A stretch of 64,000 bases of DNA, taken from the NCBI GenBank assembly GCA_900290095.1, contig OKQS01000001.1, positions 186,001-250,000 of the forward strand, read 5' to 3'. Below the pieces are notes generated by a model. That model worked only from the letters and a program-made list of their open reading frames with translations. It ran no database searches and was not told the DNA's origin. Positions 28,395-35,509 of this stretch are shown here, one piece after another (within the stretch, counting starts at the first letter, position 1; each line of letters starts with the position of its first letter). Made by a program: the position numbers and the translations under genes. Origin of the DNA: Khoudiadiopia massiliensis (GTDB taxonomy: Bacteria > Bacillota > Clostridia > Tissierellales > Peptoniphilaceae).

Positions 28395-28763
28395 TTACCT
28401 AATGCGTTTCCCAATTTTCATTTTCTTACGCCATTCTGGTGCTATTCCATCATCAGACCAATATTCATCCATTTCAATAATCAAATCATCCTTATGATGG
28501 ATAAAGCTTACTACATGAAAAGACTCACTATTATCTCTTGGAAAGACTCGGCAAGCCAGAATAATGGTATTTGCTTTTTCTTCGATTCGTTCTAGTTCTC
28601 CATTCCAGTTTCCTGGATATTCACAATTTGCTTTTATATACTCATCTAAGGTAAATACCTCATTTGTGCAATGCCATTTTATAACGGCATTTTTTTGAAA
28701 AAATTTCCTAAGTTCTTCTGCATTTTGTGATAAAACTGTTTTGAAAAATCTATCTATATCCAT
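28395..28763 (-). CDS. SnoaL/NTF2-like small protein 1
   Basis: 122 residues from the ATG at 28763 (MDIDRFFKTVLSQNAEEL), with AAGGTG upstream; a longer GTG start adds three residues. The pattern (short helices, then FFQKNAVIKWHCTNEVFTLDEYIKANCEYPG and an alternating beta region ending IIEMDEYWSDDG) is that of SnoaL-like/NTF2 cone folds. Members include isomerases, hydrolases and many stress- or mobile-element proteins of unknown role. It follows its neighbour by ten bases. Codon use is AT-rich relative to the housekeeping genes. Confidence 0.75.
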   Translation of the reverse strand: MDIDRFFKTVLSQNAEELRKFFQKNAVIKWHCTNEVFTLDEYIKANCEYPGNWNGELERIEEKANTIILACRVFPRDNSESFHVVSFIHHKDDLIIEMDEYWSDDGIAPEWRKKMKIGKRIR

Positions 28764-28773
28764 AGTAATCACC

Positions 28774-29193
28774 TTAAAACCAATTCACTTTTTCTTCTCT
28801 AAACAATGGTGTTTCACTCTCTTTGTAAGGATTATAGTTATTACAATTACAGCCAAACTCTTTCAATGCTTTTATCTTATTATCGGCTGTCCAAACAATC
28901 AAAGAAATACCGTCAAATTCTTCAACTTTCCCCTCATTCATTTTATTTTTGAAATGCCATTCTACAATAGTTTGATTATCCTTATGAAAAAATTGCTTTA
29001 TATCCCAAGTAAGCACTTTTCCCCTTGTATTCCATTCATTAAACCAGTGCTTTACTGTTTGACAATTTTCATACTTAGGACTCCAGCACTCAATATAAAT
29101 TACATCATCTAAAAAAATATCATCTATACCTAGGTCTTGTTGTGTGAGCCACATATCAAACCATAAACGAATGATTTTTTCTCTTTCATTCAT
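28774..29193 (-). CDS. SnoaL/NTF2-like small protein 2
   Basis: 139 residues from the ATG at 29193, which follows GGAGGTG by ten bases. It opens EREKIIRLWFDMWLTQQDLGIDDIF and continues VIYIECWSPKYEN ... VKHWFNEWNTRGKVLTW, a SnoaL-like layout. The ending has two close cysteines (EFGCNCNNYNPYK). Homologues are single-domain proteins of unknown substrate, often on plasmids or conjugative elements of Firmicutes. Lies between the relaxase remnant and its paralogue-like neighbour. Confidence 0.75.
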   Translation of the reverse strand: MNEREKIIRLWFDMWLTQQDLGIDDIFLDDVIYIECWSPKYENCQTVKHWFNEWNTRGKVLTWDIKQFFHKDNQTIVEWHFKNKMNEGKVEEFDGISLIVWTADNKIKALKEFGCNCNNYNPYKESETPLFREEKVNWF

Positions 29194-29254
29194 AAATTTA
29201 AGCACCTCCAAAATCAAATAATTATATACAGTTATACCATTTTTTCACTTAGTT

Positions 29255-29556
29255 TTATAGGTCTAACTCATTCCTCTTTACCTGAGATAGTCGTTTTGCT
29301 TGTTCCAGTAAATGCTCTATGCAAGTCTTAGCTTTATCTGCTTGCTCTACTTATTTTCGTATTTCTAATATTTGATTGTAAAGGTTATTTTTATCTTTCC
29401 TCATATTGGCAACTTTTGATTTCCGTTTGAATATATTTAAGATCTTGGTTTCTCTTAAGTATTCTTTCAGATATTTCTTGAAACTTTCAAATAAAATAAG
29501 TTATGCAATATACTCATTGTAAAAATCTTCCTGTTTATTATTTCAATTTTCTCCAA
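29255..29556 (-). pseudogene. Decayed MobA/MobL-type relaxase, C-terminal remnant
   Basis: One continuous reading frame without a usable start holds three stops (TGA near 29543, TAA near 29504 and TAA near 29350). Between them the translation is plainly protein-like: FYNEYIA, FESFKKYLKEYLRETK, VANMRKDKNNLYNQILEIRK, VEQADKAKTCIEHLLEQAKRL. This helical, Lys/Glu-rich tail and its place immediately after a DUF3847 gene suggest the 3' end of a mobilisation relaxase whose catalytic N-terminal part has been deleted. The family call is inference from context and composition. Confidence 0.5.
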
Positions 29557-29562
29557 TTAGTC

Positions 29563-29832
29563 TTAGTGTTTTTTTAATTCTTTTGTCTTTGTTGCTTCTT
29601 CTAGTAGGATTTTTATTTCTTCATCTGTTAGTTCTTCTGCGTTTTTTATAAGGCTTTCTAAGATTGCTCCTCTTATTATGAGCCTATGAGTTCTTTCTTT
29701 TCTTCTTTTCACTATGTCTTGTTTTAATGTCTTTTGTTCTTGATTTTTTAGTTGTCTCAATCTTTCTTCTGTATCACCAATTTTGTCTTTTATTTCTTTT
29801 GACTCTTGTCTTATTTGATCTAATTTTTTCAT
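29563..29832 (-). CDS. DUF3847 protein of conjugative/mobilisable elements
   Basis: 89 residues, a charged helical protein (KLDQIRQESKEIKDKIGDTEERLRQLKNQEQK, then HRLIIRGAILESLI and a helical end). This is the DUF3847 pattern, found next to MobA/MobL relaxases in Tn1549-like and other Firmicute elements, where it probably assists mobilisation. Intact here, though the relaxase after it is decayed. Confidence 0.75.
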   Translation of the reverse strand: MKKLDQIRQESKEIKDKIGDTEERLRQLKNQEQKTLKQDIVKRRKERTHRLIIRGAILESLIKNAEELTDEEIKILLEEATKTKELKKH

Positions 29833-29852
29833 ATATAACTCCTTTCTTGTAT

Positions 29853-29886
29853 AAAAAAAGACGATAGAGTTTAATTATCTATCATC
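29853..29886 (-). terminator. Terminator between the membrane-protein gene and DUF3847
   Basis: Minus-strand hairpin GAUGAUAGA / UCUAUCGUC (one U-G pair), followed by seven U (A run 29853-29859). It ends the transcript of the membrane protein at 29929-30585 and leaves DUF3847 to a separate promoter. Confidence 0.8.
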
Positions 29887-29928
29887 TCTTGTGTTTCTAT
29901 TTAATTATTTGGCTCGACAAACTGGGAT

Positions 29929-30585
29929 TTATCCAAAATGGAATGGAATAACGATATTCAAAAAGAATGCAAGTATTATACTAATTGTTACCATCAGAAC
30001 AAAATCCCTCAATGTCTCTCTCTTCAAAACCATAACTCCAATAATAAAGACTATCACTTCCAAAACAGACCTTGAACTAAAATACCAATATCCATATACA
30101 AAACACATATTGAACAATACTGCCAAAATCAGCGCCGATAGTATAAATGCCAGTTTGCTTTTCCCCTTTGCATACCAGCATATAAAAGCCAATAATGGAG
30201 AAACTGCTGTAAACCCAAACCAAATCATCGCATAATTTCTTGGGAAAAATCCTGCAATATAGTATGAATACAAATAGTAACTTGTAACCATGCCAATAAA
30301 AAATGTAAAAACATTAAAGCTTGATCTTATAGCTGAATTGCTATAAATAGAAATACAAAGTGCAATCAATACCCAGATTGCGAAACGCCCAAGAAAATTA
30401 GTAATATCTAATGCTCCATCTATCGCCATAAGAATACTTGGAAGTTCAGCTTGATGAAAGTCCATAAATTTTGAAAATGTTCCAAAAGCTATTCCAAGAA
30501 ACAACAGAGCTATGGTATTTATAGTTTTTCTCTTAGTCGATATTAAATTTTCTGCACTCCTTATATTATTTAAAAACTTTATCAT
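29929..30585 (-). CDS. Multi-pass membrane protein, unknown function
   Basis: 218 residues from the ATG at 30585 (MIKFLNNIRSAENL), the best start by its AGGA site; longer in-frame readings are possible. About six membrane helices (TINTIALLFLGIAFGTFS; FLGRFAIWVLIALCISIY; FNVFTFFIGMVTSYYLY; MIWFGFTAVSPLLAFICWY; LAFILSALILAVLFNMCF; VLEVIVFIIGVMVL). No transporter or enzyme signature seen. Low GC and the position next to a conjugation remnant suggest cargo of the element. The family may be DUF6518-like, but I am not certain. Confidence 0.7.
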   Translation of the reverse strand: MIKFLNNIRSAENLISTKRKTINTIALLFLGIAFGTFSKFMDFHQAELPSILMAIDGALDITNFLGRFAIWVLIALCISIYSNSAIRSSFNVFTFFIGMVTSYYLYSYYIAGFFPRNYAMIWFGFTAVSPLLAFICWYAKGKSKLAFILSALILAVLFNMCFVYGYWYFSSRSVLEVIVFIIGVMVLKRETLRDFVLMVTISIILAFFLNIVIPFHFG

Positions 30586-30666
30586 AAACATCCTCATAAA
30601 TTCTAATTTATCTAGTTCTATTATATTAAATATACCCACGACTCATAAAGAAATAACAGAAAAATA

Positions 30667-30990
30667 TTACAATCTTGTAATTAGTGTGTTTCTATTAAGC
30701 TTAACTTTACCTTTTTTCTTGATATAGTCTTCAATATCAAAAACATTCCTCTCATCATAATCTTCCAACAATATGTAATTCTTATGCTTTGTAATATCAA
30801 ACTTATCAGATAGAAAAGGTCTTACTCCTCTTAGCTGGTATATACACTTTCCGCCATCCATTACAGTTATTTCATCTTGACTCATAAGTTCCTTGCCAGT
30901 TTTTTTGGTAATTTAGACCAAAAGATTTTTGATTTGATCTTGTTTCTGATGTGTTATATAGGTCTAAAGTAGAAACTACGTTTAATAACG
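30667..30990 (-). pseudogene. VirD4/TraG-type coupling protein, C-terminal remnant
   Basis: The C-terminal 72 codons are open and typical of conjugative coupling ATPases of Firmicute elements (SQDEITVMDGGKCIYQLRG, VRPFLSDKFDITKHKNY, LNRNTLITRL). Upstream, in another frame, comes DLYNTSETRSNQKSFGLNYQK, which fits directly before TGKELMSQDE if one base of the seven-T run at 30900-30906 is removed. So the gene has a single-base frameshift, and everything before about 30990, including both Walker motifs, is lost. The normal stop is kept. It is a relic of an integrative conjugative element. Confidence 0.82.
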
Positions 30991-31015
30991 TATTATCATG
31001 CTTAATATAAAAATT

Positions 31016-31044
31016 AAACTGGGATTCATAACAAATCCCAGTTT
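31016..31044 (-). terminator. Terminator after lysS
   Basis: 11-bp perfect stem AAACTGGGATT (31016-31026) with AATCCCAGTTT (31034-31044) followed on the minus strand by AATTTTTATATT. It is 18 bases past the lysS stop and marks the boundary with the coupling-protein remnant. Confidence 0.85.
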
Positions 31045-31061
31045 CATAATTAGCGTGTTCT

Positions 31062-32978
31062 TTAATATAATTTTGATCCTGCTGGAATATTATCATCCAA
31101 CATTATTAAGTTAAGTTTTTCTTTTCCGTCGTACTCACAAATTGCAGATATAATCATACCTTCTGAGTCGATTCCCATCATCTTACGAGGAGGAAGATTA
31201 CAAATTGCAAGTAGTGTTTTTCCAATTAAGCTCTCTGCACTGTAATATTCCTTAATACCAGATAAAATAACTCTTTCTTTTTCAGAACCATCATCTAATG
31301 TAAATTTCAAAAGTTTTTTTGACTTTGGAACTTCTTCGCAGTTCTTAACTTTTACAACTCTAAAATCAGATTTTGAGAATGTATCAAAATCAACCATATC
31401 TTCAAATAGTGGCTCTACTTTCACTTTTGAAAAGTCGATTTCTTCTGTCGTAAGTTTGTCGTAAGTTTCGTAAGTTTCTTTTGACGAATTACTATTTTCT
31501 GCCTTTTCTAAGCCTATTGGCTTCATTGTTGGGAAAAGTAGGACATCTCTGATAGATGACTGCCCTGTCAGGATCATAATCACACGGTCAACGCCAATTC
31601 CCAGGCCTCCTGTCGGAGGAAGACCTATCTCAAGGGCGTTTACGAAATCTTCATCCATCATACTGGCTTCTTCGTCCCCGGCGTTCCTGAGCTCAAGCTG
31701 GTGTTCAAAACGCTTTAACTGGTCCTGGGCATCATTGAGTTCTGCAAAGCCGTTGGCTATTTCCCAACCGTTTACAAAGGCTTCAAAACGATCCGTCATA
31801 TCCGGATTTTCAGGTGATCTTTTGGCAAGGGGGCTGATCTCTACCGGATATTCAACGATAAAGGTGGGCTGGATCATCTTGTCTTCAGCATACTTATCAA
31901 AGAATAAAGACAGGATTTTTCCCCAACCGTCCGTCTTTGAATATTCAATCTCATGCTCGTCGGCCAGCCTTTTAGCCTCATCGTCATCTCTAATATTGCT
32001 GAAATCGACGCCTGAGTACTCTTTTACGGCCTCAGTCATTGTGATCCTTCTCCAAGGTGCTGAAAGGTCGATTTCCTTTCCATCGTAATTTATCTTATAG
32101 CTTCCATGGAGGTCTTTGCAGATCTTGGCAATCATGTTTTCGGTAATTTCCATAACTCCGTTATGGTCGGTGTAGGTCTGATAGAGCTCTATTGCGGTGT
32201 ATTCCGGGTTATGGCTTGCATCCATCCCCTCATTTCTGAACATACGTCCCATCTCATAGACTCTGTCAAAGCCACCGACAATAAGCCTCTTAAGGTAGAG
32301 CTCATTGGCAATTCTCAGATACATGTCTATGTCCAGACTGTTGTGGTGGGTTTTGAAGGGGCGGGCCGCAGCTCCACCGGCTATGGTGTTGAGAATCGGA
32401 GTCTCGACTTCAAGAAAACCGATATTGTCTAGATAGGACCTGATTCCGGAAATGATTTTTGATCTCTGTTTAAAGACCTTCTTAACTTCCGGATTCATAA
32501 TAAGATCGACATAGCGCTGCCTATAGCGGAGGTCCATGTCCTTCAAGCCGTGATATTTTTCAGGCAGGGGTTTGATGCTTTTTGTGAGCAGGGTGATATC
32601 TTCGGCGCTTATGGATTTCTCCCCACGATCAGAATAGGTAGCCTTGCCTTTAACGCCAATAATATCCCCTATATCTAAATCCTTTATTACGGAAAAGTCC
32701 TTCATTGCGTTAAATCTTGCAATGACCTGTATCCTACCGAATGAATCCTGCAAATCAATAAAAGATATTTTTCCGTGACCGCGTTTGGCCATGATCCTTC
32801 CGGCTAAAGAAAAATCATCGCCCTGATAGGAATCAAAATTCTCCACCAAATCGTCCGTGTGAATAGTCACATCATATTTTGTTATTTTATGAGGATCCTT
32901 TCCCCGGGCAACAAGGTCACTGAGTTTTTCTTTACGAATGCGGATAAGTTCATTATCCGTTAAGTTTTTTTGCATCAT
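31062..32978 (-). CDS. lysS: Lysine-tRNA ligase (class II) fused to a C-terminal tRNA-binding domain
   Basis: 638 residues from the ATG at 32978 (AAAGGG upstream). Residues 1 to about 488 are a normal class II LysRS: anticodon OB domain, motif 2 FRNEGMDASHNPEYTAIE and motif 3 GLGIGVDRVIMILTG followed by the usual ending DVLLFPTMKP. After a Ser/Thr/Glu linker come about 110 extra residues (DFRVVKVKNCEEVPKSKKLLKF, ERVILSGIKEYY, NLPPRKMMGIDSEGMI) that match the EMAPII/Arc1p-like domain usually seen at the end of MetRS. It would raise general tRNA affinity. The DNA for the extension and linker is visibly more AT-rich than the core. Confidence 0.93.
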   Translation of the reverse strand: MMQKNLTDNELIRIRKEKLSDLVARGKDPHKITKYDVTIHTDDLVENFDSYQGDDFSLAGRIMAKRGHGKISFIDLQDSFGRIQVIARFNAMKDFSVIKDLDIGDIIGVKGKATYSDRGEKSISAEDITLLTKSIKPLPEKYHGLKDMDLRYRQRYVDLIMNPEVKKVFKQRSKIISGIRSYLDNIGFLEVETPILNTIAGGAAARPFKTHHNSLDIDMYLRIANELYLKRLIVGGFDRVYEMGRMFRNEGMDASHNPEYTAIELYQTYTDHNGVMEITENMIAKICKDLHGSYKINYDGKEIDLSAPWRRITMTEAVKEYSGVDFSNIRDDDEAKRLADEHEIEYSKTDGWGKILSLFFDKYAEDKMIQPTFIVEYPVEISPLAKRSPENPDMTDRFEAFVNGWEIANGFAELNDAQDQLKRFEHQLELRNAGDEEASMMDEDFVNALEIGLPPTGGLGIGVDRVIMILTGQSSIRDVLLFPTMKPIGLEKAENSNSSKETYETYDKLTTEEIDFSKVKVEPLFEDMVDFDTFSKSDFRVVKVKNCEEVPKSKKLLKFTLDDGSEKERVILSGIKEYYSAESLIGKTLLAICNLPPRKMMGIDSEGMIISAICEYDGKEKLNLIMLDDNIPAGSKLY

Positions 32979-33016
32979 TTTATTCCCTTTCCTACACAAC
33001 AAAGTCTTTAGTTTTA

Positions 33017-33502
33017 TTACTCTTTAATTTTCAAAACCTTGTATTCTATCTTACCTGCCGGAGCTTCTATTGTTACAGTATCTCCGGGCTTGTGGCCTAT
33101 AAGTCCCTTACCCAAAGGAGATTCAATGGAAATAATGGATTTTTTGGGATTTGCTTCCGTAGATCCCTTAATCGTCAAAATCATTTTATCATCCAAATCG
33201 ATATCAAGAACTTCAACGGTTGATCCCATCTTGATACCTTCCTGTTTATCGGCATCTTTATCATAAATTTTACTGATTTTAAGGAGTTCTTCTATCTCCA
33301 ATATACGGCTCTCGGTCTTTGACTGTTCTTCCCTTGCAGCGTCATATTCAGCGTTTTCAGAAAGGTCTCCAAAGCCCCTCGCCACCTTAATTCTCTCCCT
33401 TATGGCCGGCCTCTCCACAGTTTTGAGATAATTGAGTTCGTTCATCAGGTCATCGTGGCCTTCTTGAGTGATCAGGTTTACATTGTTTTCAATATTTTCC
33501 AT
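33017..33502 (-). CDS. greA: Transcription elongation factor GreA
   Basis: 161 residues. N-terminal coiled coil (about 10-78; LITQEGHDDLMNELNYLKTVERPAIRERI) with the acidic tip DLSENAEYDAAREEQ that reaches the polymerase active site, and C-terminal FKBP-like domain (SPLGKGLIGHKPGDTVTIEAPAG). GreA rescues backtracked RNA polymerase. Starts with AAGGATGG before the ATG; followed by lysS after 38 bases, the widespread greA-lysS pair. Confidence 0.97.
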   Translation of the reverse strand: MENIENNVNLITQEGHDDLMNELNYLKTVERPAIRERIKVARGFGDLSENAEYDAAREEQSKTESRILEIEELLKISKIYDKDADKQEGIKMGSTVEVLDIDLDDKMILTIKGSTEANPKKSIISIESPLGKGLIGHKPGDTVTIEAPAGKIEYKVLKIKE

Positions 33503-33524
33503 GGTCTTCCATCCTTACTTTCAT

Positions 33525-33556
33525 CAAAAAATAGAGCAGGAGATTTCTCACCTGCC
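33525..33556 (-). terminator. Terminator between the CYTH gene and greA
   Basis: Minus-strand GCAGG...CCUGC hairpin with a ten-base loop, then UCUAUUUUUUG. Its place 45 bases after the CYTH stop fits termination before greA. Confidence 0.6.
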
Positions 33557-33599
33557 TTCATCGCTTATATTATAGGTTTTAAGCCCTTTTGTGTCAATC

Positions 33600-34136
33600 T
33601 TACCCGCCTTGACAATAGTCTTTTTTCAGCTCCGCTATAGATTTAGTTGATACGGCTTCATCCGGTATTGAAAATTCTTTCAAAAAATCAGTCAAAGCCT
33701 CCGGGCTCTCCCCCTCAACTTCTATATACGGAAAGGGAAAACTTTCTTTGTCCCAACAGTCAAACTCAATCCGAAAACCTTTATATATGTAACGCTTCCT
33801 GATCTTTTGTCCCTTTTCCAGGAGGTCATAGCCCATTAGTCTTAAGATTTGTAAAAGAGCCTCAGGATCTTTGACCTCGCAGGTATATTCCCTATTTATC
33901 CTGGCTTGGTCACTCTTTATCCTGGTCTTAAACGTAAACTCATTAACCGTTTCTTCCCCCTCCACCTTGATAGTTCTCAGGCGGAGGTAGGAAGGATCGG
34001 CTATGGGGTGGGAAGTGGAATTTATTCTTATATTTGTCTGATCCTCACATAATTCGAAAAAACCGCCCTTTTTTATGATCTTCTCTATCAATTTATTTTC
34101 ATCCAAGCCTATAAGCTTAACTTCCACTTCTTTCAT
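33600..34136 (-). CDS. CYTH domain protein (class IV adenylate cyclase/triphosphatase-like)
   Basis: 178 residues in a single CYTH fold. The hallmark ExExK is at the N-terminus (EVEVKL, residues 3-8), and alternating charged strands follow: YLRLRTIK, EFTFKTRI, INREYTCEV, KIRKRYIYKG, RIEFDCWD and YIEVEGE. CYTH enzymes act on triphosphorylated substrates (thiamine triphosphate, inorganic triphosphate or ATP) inside a beta tunnel. Substrate cannot be decided. Downstream of the YdbC-like gene by 14 bases, so the two form an operon. Confidence 0.88.
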   Translation of the reverse strand: MKEVEVKLIGLDENKLIEKIIKKGGFFELCEDQTNIRINSTSHPIADPSYLRLRTIKVEGEETVNEFTFKTRIKSDQARINREYTCEVKDPEALLQILRLMGYDLLEKGQKIRKRYIYKGFRIEFDCWDKESFPFPYIEVEGESPEALTDFLKEFSIPDEAVSTKSIAELKKDYCQGG

Positions 34137-34150
34137 GAGATCCCCCCAAT

Positions 34151-34375
34151 TTATCCTTTGAACTCTTCCTGCAATAATTCGCTGAGGAGTTTGGTTTCAT
34201 CCTCGCTCAAGGTTATTCCTTTGCTCATGCGGTTATGGTCCGGATTCCAGGACCTGATGTCATATTTGGCCGGCCTTTCATTCCAACTGACCAGGTTGAC
34301 TTCCTTGCGCCAACCCTTGGCATCCTCACTGAGCACTCCTAAATTTTCAACTATTTCATACTTGATTTCAGCCAT
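34151..34375 (-). CDS. YdbC/PC4-family single-strand DNA-binding protein
   Basis: 74 residues, equal to the Lactococcus YdbC-type proteins that resemble eukaryotic PC4. The family core is clear: GWRKEVNLVSWNERPAKYDIRSWNPDHNRMSKGITLSEDE, then a C-terminal helix (ETKLLSELLQEEF). Dimers bind single-stranded DNA and probably assist transcription or repair. First gene of the YdbC-CYTH pair, divergent from recX. Confidence 0.88.
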   Translation of the reverse strand: MAEIKYEIVENLGVLSEDAKGWRKEVNLVSWNERPAKYDIRSWNPDHNRMSKGITLSEDETKLLSELLQEEFKG

Positions 34376-34459
34376 TATTTTTTCCTTTCATGTAAAAAAC
34401 TTACGGGATCCTTAAGAATAATTATGATCAATGTCAGTGTATCATAATTTTTATTAAAC

Positions 34460-34488
34460 TTAACATATAATAAATTCTTTAATATAAT
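34460..34488 (+). promoter_or_regulatory. Promoter of recX
   Basis: -35 TTAACA (34460-34465), spacer of 17, -10 TATAAT (34483-34488). Transcription would start about 65 bases before the TTG start of recX. No clear LexA-type box is seen in the leader. Confidence 0.65.
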
Positions 34489-34559
34489 TTTATAGACAAT
34501 AGGAACAGGGTGAAATACTAACAGTCAGCTTGGTACCATTAAAAAGAGAGGAGAAAAAC

Positions 34560-35216
34560 TTGGATAAGATAATTGAAAAAATTACATATGACGATAAAAC
34601 AGGCTGCTTCCTTTTTAAGATATCAAATTCCGGCCAAGCGGTTGAATTGCTATTATCTTATGAGACTTATATCAAGCTCAATCTCCATGTGGATGATCCT
34701 GTCGATGAAAGGGTCTATGATCTTATATCAAAAGAGGACAAGAAAAACCGGGCTTTGATCTATGCCGAAAGATACGCCCTATACTCCCAAAGATCTGAAG
34801 GCCAGGTGGTTAAAAAGCTTAAGCTCAAGAATTTTGATGACTGCCTCATAAATGAAATAGTAGATATTCTGAAACAAAAGGGGCTTTTAAATGATGCCGA
34901 CTTCGCCCTTCGCTACTCCAGGGACAGGTCCCGCCTTAAAAAGTGGTCAAAAAGAAAGATCTCTTCAAAGCTCTATGAGCTTGGCTTGAGGTCGGATGAT
35001 ATTGAAAGGGCTCTGGCCGGGATTGATGATGAAGCGGAAGTAGATTCTTTAAGGGATATTTTATATAAAAAATATAGGACCAGGGACCTATCGGACAGGA
35101 AGGAATTTGACAGGACCTACCAGGCCATGGTCAGAAGGGGCTTTAATCCCCGTGATGTCCTAATGGCATTGAATAAGAAACGTAAAGATGACGACATGGG
35201 GTCTGCTGACCTATGA
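34560..35216 (+). CDS. recX: RecX family regulatory protein
   Basis: 218 residues from a TTG at 34560, seven bases after GAGAGGAG; another TTG 30 bases upstream lacks a ribosome site. Three-helix repeat modules are recognisable: ALIYAERYALYSQRSEGQVVKKL, ADFALRYSRDRSRLKKWSKRKISSKLYELGL and AMVRRGFNPRDVLMAL. RecX binds inside the RecA filament groove and limits its activity. recA is not in this window. The stop overlaps the GIY-YIG gene by four bases. Confidence 0.9.
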   Translation: MDKIIEKITYDDKTGCFLFKISNSGQAVELLLSYETYIKLNLHVDDPVDERVYDLISKEDKKNRALIYAERYALYSQRSEGQVVKKLKLKNFDDCLINEIVDILKQKGLLNDADFALRYSRDRSRLKKWSKRKISSKLYELGLRSDDIERALAGIDDEAEVDSLRDILYKKYRTRDLSDRKEFDRTYQAMVRRGFNPRDVLMALNKKRKDDDMGSADL

Positions 35217-35497
35217 AGAAATTTTATACCTATATCTTAGAGTGCTCTGACAGAAGCCTCTATACCGGCTATACTGTCGATCTTGAAAAAAGGATAAAAA
35301 GCCATAATTCCGGCCGAGCTTCAAAATATACCTCTTCCAGGCTACCCGTGAAGCTTGCAGCTTCTTGGGAATTTGATTCCAAATCCACAGCCATGAGGAT
35401 GGAAGCGGCCATAAAAAAACTGAAAAGGTCTGAAAAATTTAAATTGATTGAAGACCATATTGAGCCTGACCAATTGGTAAAAGCCCTGCTTGATTAG
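35213..35497 (+). CDS. GIY-YIG domain protein (YhbQ/YazA type, UPF0213)
   Basis: 94 residues, one GIY-YIG nuclease-like domain. The motif appears as YTYILECSDRSLYTGYT (residues 5-21) with the catalytic Arg in DLEKRIKSHNSG and the metal-binding Glu in MRMEAAIKKLKR. Small stand-alone members are of uncertain role, probably DNA repair. Cotranscribed with recX and ended by a bidirectional terminator. Confidence 0.92.
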   Translation: MKKFYTYILECSDRSLYTGYTVDLEKRIKSHNSGRASKYTSSRLPVKLAASWEFDSKSTAMRMEAAIKKLKRSEKFKLIEDHIEPDQLVKALLD

Positions 35498-35509
35498 GCA
35501 GGGCTTTTT
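35479..35509. terminator. Bidirectional terminator between convergent genes
   Basis: 11-bp perfect stem AAAAGCCCTGC (35479-35489) / GCAGGGCTTTT (35498-35508) overlapping the GIY-YIG stop. T run on the plus side and A run on the left, so it can end both this transcript and the lipoprotein gene that converges on it at 35508. Confidence 0.9.

Noticed and set aside
30872..31096. 74-codon frame overlapping the lysS end
   Set aside because: Its second half is the out-of-frame upstream part of the VirD4 remnant and its first half overlaps lysS and its terminator; not an independent gene.
31448..31482. Short tandem repeat of GTCGTAAGTTT units in lysS
   Set aside because: Only two to three imperfect copies, within the low-complexity linker; too small for a CRISPR array or a functional repeat.
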